From contig NYTG01000024.1 of the NCBI GenBank assembly GCA_002683395.1, positions 34,884 to 45,084 of the forward strand: a stretch of DNA of 10,201 bases, in the 5' to 3' direction. Shown here in pieces: positions 7,450 through 10,201 of this stretch. The DNA is from Halieaceae bacterium. GTDB taxonomy: Bacteria; Pseudomonadota; Gammaproteobacteria; Pseudomonadales; Halieaceae. The position numbers were made by a program, and so were the translations under genes. The number at the start of each line of letters is the position of its first letter. The stretch's first letter is position 1. The notes beneath the pieces were generated by a model. That model ran no database searches. It had not been told where the DNA came from and saw only the letters and a program-made list of their open reading frames with translations.

Positions 7450-8469
7450 TCAAGAGGCCCGACCGGCCGCCGCCAACAATTGTGGCTCATGGGCGAAGAG
7501 GCCGAACACGCCGCCGGTGTGAACAAAAATAATGTCATCGACATCATCATAGAAGTCATTGCGAATATCTGCCAAGACCCCTTGGAAGGCCTTGCCGGTG
7601 TAGACAGGGTCTAACGGAATGCCTTCGAGTCGAGTCAGCTCAGCGATCAGCTCATAGACCGATGCATCGGCGCGCCCGTATCCAGGGCCCACCGAATGAT
7701 CCCTCGTGTGCGGAACCAGTTCCACTCGTGGAAGCTGCGCCCACCGAGCGAGCGAGGCTTGCCAGTCGGAAGAGACTCGACGGTTGAACCATTCGGCATC
7801 GTCACAAACGGCATACCCGATGACCTGCAAAGGCAAATCAAAGATCGCCACGCCGGCCGATAGCCCCGTCTGGGTGCCAGCGGAGCCGGTTGCCAGCGCA
7901 AGCACTCCACGTTCAATCCTGCTTTCTTCGAGATCCCATCGCAGCTCTTCGGCTGCGGCGATGTAACCCCACACCCCTAAACTGTCGCTTCCCCCCGTGG
8001 GAATCATGAGCGCCGGCCGGCCAGAAGCTTTGAACTCCGACTCCAGACGCGCATAGATTTTCTTCAGATTTCCCGCCCACTCACCGGCCGGCCAGATCTC
8101 ATAGCTGGCGCCCGCAAGCTGATCAAGCAGAAAGTTACCGGTGTGCTGCTCCGGCTCGTCATCAGCGCGCAGCACCAGGTGGCAATCGAGGCCAAGTTGA
8201 GCCGCGACCAAGGCCGTCGCACGGCAATGGTTGCTGTGCACTCCACCGCAAGTCACCAGCGTTGACAGCCCCTGCTCCAGCGCGTGCGCGGCGATAAATT
8301 CAAGCTTGCGGATTTTATTGCCGGTCAGTGCCGAACCCGTCAGATCGTCGCGTTTCATCCACAGTCGCTTGCCGGCGCCCCACCTTTTAGAGGCGCGAGG
8401 CAACAGCTGAAGCGGCGTCGGGATCCGCGCCAGCTTCAGGCGCGGCGGATAGTCAAGCTGACTCGACAC
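7450..8469 (-). CDS. D-cysteine desulfhydrase-like PLP enzyme (ACC deaminase family)
   Basis: Fold-type II PLP enzyme of about 339 residues, expected to break D-cysteine or a related amino acid into pyruvate, ammonia and sulfide. RIPTPLQLLPR (16-26, numbered from the TTG at 8472) and KRDDLTGSALTGNKIRKLEF (40-59) carry the PLP-binding lysine K53. CGGVHSNHCRATA (75-87) resembles the substrate-carboxylate loop, and ATGSAGTQTG (194-203) binds the PLP phosphate. LDPVYTGKAFQG (287-298) has Thr where ACC deaminase has the diagnostic Glu295, and FVHTGG (316-321) has Thr where ACC deaminase has Leu322; both favour D-cysteine desulfhydrase over ACC deaminase. Start could be GTG at 8469, with GAAG 7 bases upstream, or TTG at 8472; both lie inside the end of yajC, implying translational coupling. 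The substrate could also be another D-amino acid. Confidence 0.88.
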   Translation of the reverse strand: MSSQLDYPPRLKLARIPTPLQLLPRASKRWGAGKRLWMKRDDLTGSALTGNKIRKLEFIAAHALEQGLSTLVTCGGVHSNHCRATALVAAQLGLDCHLVLRADDEPEQHTGNFLLDQLAGASYEIWPAGEWAGNLKKIYARLESEFKASGRPALMIPTGGSDSLGVWGYIAAAEELRWDLEESRIERGVLALATGSAGTQTGLSAGVAIFDLPLQVIGYAVCDDAEWFNRRVSSDWQASLARWAQLPRVELVPHTRDHSVGPGYGRADASVYELIAELTRLEGIPLDPVYTGKAFQGVLADIRNDFYDDVDDIIFVHTGGVFGLFAHEPQLLAAAGRAS

Positions 8470-8794
8470 CAACTGACTTCAAAGTGCCCTTGGGTAGCAC
8501 CGAGGTCACATGGACTTTCTGGAACTTTAGCTCCACATTACTGCCGACTGACAACAACAGGTAGTTGTCATCCAATCCACTGATTTTGCCCAGCATGCCC
8601 GAAGAAAGCGCCACTTCGTCGCCCTTCTTCAGCGCCGTCACCATCGCTGCGTGCTCCTTTTGACGTTTGCGTTGCGGACGAATCGTTGTGAAGTACATAA
8701 ACAACAAAATGCCAACCATCATGAGAGGCAGGAATAACCCGCCCCCCTGTGGCTGCTGTCCTGCAGTCTGCGCGTAGGCCTGAGGAATCAACAT
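8453..8794 (-). CDS. yajC: Sec translocon accessory protein YajC
   Basis: Small inner-membrane protein of the SecDF-YajC complex that assists protein export. The 113 residues have a short N-terminus (MLIPQAYAQ), one transmembrane helix (about 18-37), then the diagnostic IRPQRKRQKEHAAMVTALKKGDEV (starting 38), a GMLGKI turn (66-71) and VLPKGTLKSV (99-108), where E. coli YajC has VLPKGTMKAL. ATG at 8794 has a strong AGGAGAG ribosome site 6 bases upstream. Odd context: yajC normally sits between tgt and secD, and here it is next to a PLP enzyme gene, which it overlaps by 17-20 bases. Either the canonical cluster has been split in this lineage or this is a second copy. The identity as YajC is clear; whether it serves the main translocon is not. 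Confidence 0.93.
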   Translation of the reverse strand: MLIPQAYAQTAGQQPQGGGLFLPLMMVGILLFMYFTTIRPQRKRQKEHAAMVTALKKGDEVALSSGMLGKISGLDDNYLLLSVGSNVELKFQKVHVTSVLPKGTLKSVGVESA

Positions 8795-8821
8795 GCTTTG
8801 CTCTCCTGTGTGCGAGGCGCC

Positions 8822-8850
8822 ACTCTAAGCCCTGTGCCCGCTTTCAACAA
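8822..8850 (-). promoter_or_regulatory. Candidate promoter of yajC and the desulfhydrase gene
   Basis: On the minus strand TTGTTG (8850-8845) and TAGAGT (8827-8822) are separated by 17 bases; the -10 box has four of six consensus matches including T, A and final T. Initiation near 8815 would leave a leader of about 20 bases with the strong AGGAGAG ribosome site. Consistent with a separate transcription unit from the nuclease gene, whose stop is at 8917. Confidence 0.35.
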
Positions 8851-8916
8851 TACTCTGGTGAACCCATCACGATAAGGAGGCTTCCGGTCTTCGCTGCTAC
8901 AGGCGCCATGCGCGCG

Positions 8917-9699
8917 CTAAAACGGCTGCGGAATGTCAAAGTCTATGACTAACGGGGCATGATCTGAAAAACGCTCCTCCCGATAAATCGACTGCCCGAG
9001 TCCCGAGCCCGACAAGCCTGGCGTAACGAGCATGTAATCCAGACGCCATCCGACATTATTTGCCCACGCCTGCCCTCGATTCGACCACCACGTATAAAGC
9101 TCTGGCTGATCTGTGATTTCCCTGAAAATATCAACCCACCCCAGCTTGTCGTAAATCCTGTCCAGCCACGCTCTCTCGTGAGGCATAAAGCCCGAATTCT
9201 TTCGGTTGGGGCGCCAATTTTTCAAGTCAATGTTTTGATGACAGGTGTTCCAGTCTGCGCAAATGATAAATTGTCTGCGCTTACGTTTCAGCGCGGCGAG
9301 ATGCTCATAAAAAGGCTCCATGAAACCGTCTTTGCGTGCCTGGGCGGCTTCGGAGGATGAGCCCGACGGCACGTAGAGTGAGACCACACTCAGGCCAGGA
9401 AAATCCACCTGAATATATCGACCCTCAGTGTCGACAATCTCCCAGTCAAGACGCGTGATCACCTTCTGGGGCTGTTGCTTGCAAAAAATAGCCGTTCCCG
9501 AGTACCCGGGCCGGACCGCTTCATTGTAGTAGCAGTGGTAACCCTCCGGATAAAAAACGCTGTCGGTGAGCTGCTCCTCTTTTGCTTTGATTTCCTGAAT
9601 ACACACGACATCAGCGTCCTGCTTCGCCAACCAGGAGAAGAAGCCCTTTCGCGCCGCGGCGCGAATGCCATTGGTGTTACAGGTGATCACTCGATACAT
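8917..9699 (-). CDS. xth: Exodeoxyribonuclease III / AP endonuclease family (Crc-related, active site complete)
   Basis: Predicted DNA-repair enzyme: 3'-5' exonuclease and cleavage at abasic sites, Mg-dependent, cytosolic. The 260 residues carry every family motif: NTNGIRAA (8-15), IQEIK with E36, YVPSG with Y109, ADWN with D149 and N151, FMPHERAWLDR (171-181), GWRLDYML with D221, and SDHAPL with D246 and H247. Overall it resembles Pseudomonas Crc (shared DIKNWR-like, WLDRIYDKLGWVD and GWRLDY regions), but Crc has lost the catalytic residues that are intact here. I start it at ATG 9699, giving MYRVITCNTNG, which aligns with the family N-terminus. An in-frame ATG at 9714 would add five residues, but AAGG then directly touches the start. 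AAGGA is 14 bases from 9699, so neither spacing is ideal. No adjacent partner gene is visible. Confidence 0.94.
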   Translation of the reverse strand: MYRVITCNTNGIRAAARKGFFSWLAKQDADVVCIQEIKAKEEQLTDSVFYPEGYHCYYNEAVRPGYSGTAIFCKQQPQKVITRLDWEIVDTEGRYIQVDFPGLSVVSLYVPSGSSSEAAQARKDGFMEPFYEHLAALKRKRRQFIICADWNTCHQNIDLKNWRPNRKNSGFMPHERAWLDRIYDKLGWVDIFREITDQPELYTWWSNRGQAWANNVGWRLDYMLVTPGLSGSGLGQSIYREERFSDHAPLVIDFDIPQPF

Positions 9700-10048
9700 G
9701 GCCGGTATAAGCATCCTTAGGAAGAAAAGAGGTGGGCGAAGCAGTCAATCAAACATTTCAGGCCAACACAACTGATACCAGACAAGACAGGCGATTCAGG
9801 GTGACGGGAAGGGGGTTGGGCGATGACCCGGAGCTCCGTTCGGCGATGCCGGGATCGATGCCGGCCAAATCGTTAGCGTTCAAGCAACCGCGCGCCATCC
9901 GTTGCATTTTGCGTCAATACGCGTTTAATGGCTTGTTGAATAGTCTCTAAAGACGTGACCGAAGCTGCTTTTTTTTCCTATAAACTATTGATTTTATGTA
10001 TTTTAATGGGCCGAAATAGTCGCTGCGCAGAATATATTCGCAAATCGC
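9700..10048. other. Gene-free region upstream of the nuclease gene
   Basis: No convincing protein gene. It must contain the leader and promoter of the minus-strand nuclease gene, but I see no strong boxes. Part 9790-9870 is GC-rich and repetitive: the palindrome CGGAGCTCCG (9829-9838), the direct repeat CGATGCCGG (9844-9852 and 9856-9864), and an inverted pair GCCGG/CCGGC around it. TCAGGGTGACGGG (9796-9808) nearly repeats at 10087-10099. From about 9965 the sequence turns AT-rich, with T8 near 9969-9976 and TATAAA at 9979-9984. A GTG-started frame at 9732-9950 has an AGGAAG ribosome-like site but no recognisable product. Confidence 0.6.
10030..10039. promoter_or_regulatory. Palindrome upstream of the candidate sRNA promoter
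   Basis: GAATATATTC is a perfect 10-base palindrome whose last base lies 9 bases before the TTGCTA box, centred about 50 bases before the predicted RNA start. That is a usual place for an activator or operator site. It does not match the GacA consensus TGTAAG-N6-CTTACA, and I found no such box. Function is inferred from position only. Confidence 0.3.
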
Positions 10049-10077
10049 TTGCTATTTGTCTCTTTATGCAACACTAT
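10049..10077 (+). promoter_or_regulatory. Candidate sigma-70 promoter of the small RNA
   Basis: TTGCTA (10049-10054) and CACTAT (10072-10077) are separated by exactly 17 bases. The -35 box matches four of six and the -10 box three of six positions. Transcription would start near 10084. The region upstream is AT-rich and carries a 10-base palindrome. Support is increased by the matching plus-strand terminator about 80 bases downstream with no coding gene between. Confidence 0.4.
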
Positions 10078-10083
10078 GGCCGC

Positions 10084-10179
10084 AAGTCAGGATGACGGGT
10101 GAGTTTCGGGTGGCCACGGATGGCCTCAAGACCCAGGCCTGAAGCACATCGTACCGGGGCATGGATTGCCCCTTTTTTT
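10084..10179 (+). ncRNA. Candidate CsrA/RsmA-binding small RNA (Rsm-like)
   Basis: Predicted transcript of about 95 nt. Three GGA triplets each fall in a hairpin loop: GTC-AGGAT-GAC (10086-10096, weak 3-bp stem); GGGT-GGCC-ACGGAT-GGCC-tcaag-ACCC (10108-10134, 8 bp with a 5-nt bulge); and GGGGCA-TGGAT-TGCCCC (10156-10172), which is also the terminator. GGA in hairpin loops is the signature of CsrB, RsmY and RsmZ RNAs, which titrate the translational repressor CsrA/RsmA; size is in the RsmX/Y range. It has fewer GGA motifs than RsmY or RsmZ. The second stem has a competing fold, GGCCT (10122-10126) with AGGCC (10135-10139). No plus-strand gene lies between 4007 and here, so this terminator needs its own transcript. 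It might instead be an attenuated leader of a gene beyond the window. Family identity is inference from structure. Confidence 0.5.
10156..10179 (+). terminator. Rho-independent terminator
   Basis: A perfect 6-bp GC-rich stem GGGGCA/TGCCCC (10156-10161 and 10167-10172) with loop TGGAT is followed immediately by seven T residues (10173-10179). The minus-strand reading has no T-run after the stem, so it acts on the plus strand. Confidence 0.85.
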
Positions 10180-10201
10180 ACCCCGCCCAATAGCCATTAA
10201 C

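Noticed and set aside
7326..7559. A minus-strand 77-codon frame overlapping the end of the desulfhydrase gene and running into the gap before the symporter
   Set aside because: Mostly an out-of-frame reading of the conserved desulfhydrase C-terminus; Met/Ser-rich start and no family resemblance.
7450..8472. Annotation as ACC deaminase
   Set aside because: Thr replaces both diagnostic residues (Glu295 and Leu322 of ACC deaminase).
9732..9950. A 72-codon plus-strand frame starting at GTG with AGGAAG 7 bases upstream
   Set aside because: No recognisable domain, arginine-rich composition typical of random frames in GC-rich DNA, repeats inside it, and no promoter seen. It could be real only if conserved in relatives.
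9965..9980. T8 run at 9969-9976 as a terminator
   Set aside because: No stable GC-rich stem precedes it; only AGC-t-GCT with an impossible one-base loop is available.
10021..10060. A GacA upstream activating box for the candidate small RNA
   Set aside because: No TGTAAG-N6-CTTACA match could be found; only the unrelated palindrome GAATATATTC is present.

Overview
The window reads as chromosomal DNA of a free-living, probably marine gammaproteobacterium. The evidence is a CysB of exactly the enteric length (324 residues), a PabB with all enterobacterial signatures, YajC, and an exonuclease III relative close to Pseudomonas Crc. A lineage such as Cellvibrionales/Halieaceae is a guess, not a demonstration. 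There are no insertion sequences, phage genes, CRISPR arrays, rRNAs or tRNAs. Eight protein genes fill 1-9699, seven of them on the minus strand.

Layout. 1-2495 (minus): a biotin-dependent acyl-CoA carboxylase pair, carboxyltransferase first, then a biotin carboxylase subunit that runs off the left edge. Its probable promoter has a perfect TTGACA box in the divergent gap with pabB. 2643-4007 (plus): pabB, aminodeoxychorismate synthase component I (folate). 3977-4951 (minus): cysB, tail-to-tail with pabB and overlapping it by 31 bases. 5057-7311 (minus): an alanine/glycine:cation symporter followed 5 bases later by a cN-I-type 5'-nucleotidase. 7450-8794 (minus): yajC overlapping a D-cysteine desulfhydrase-like PLP enzyme. 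8917-9699 (minus): an exonuclease III/Crc-family nuclease with a complete active site.

The right end (9700-10201) has no convincing protein gene but is the most interesting part. A plus-strand promoter-like pair (10049-10077) lies about 80 bases before a textbook rho-independent terminator (10156-10179), and no plus-strand gene lies upstream for more than 6 kb. The predicted RNA of about 95 nt has three hairpins, each with GGA in its loop. That is the hallmark of CsrA/RsmA-sequestering small RNAs (CsrB/RsmY/RsmZ class). I propose it as a candidate Rsm-like sRNA. Only sequence reading supports it.

How the genes may work together: cysB and the D-cysteine desulfhydrase-like enzyme both concern cysteine or sulfur, and the symporter between them moves small amino acids, so a sulfur amino-acid neighbourhood is possible. 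The carboxylase pair and pabB are separate functions sharing a divergent promoter region.
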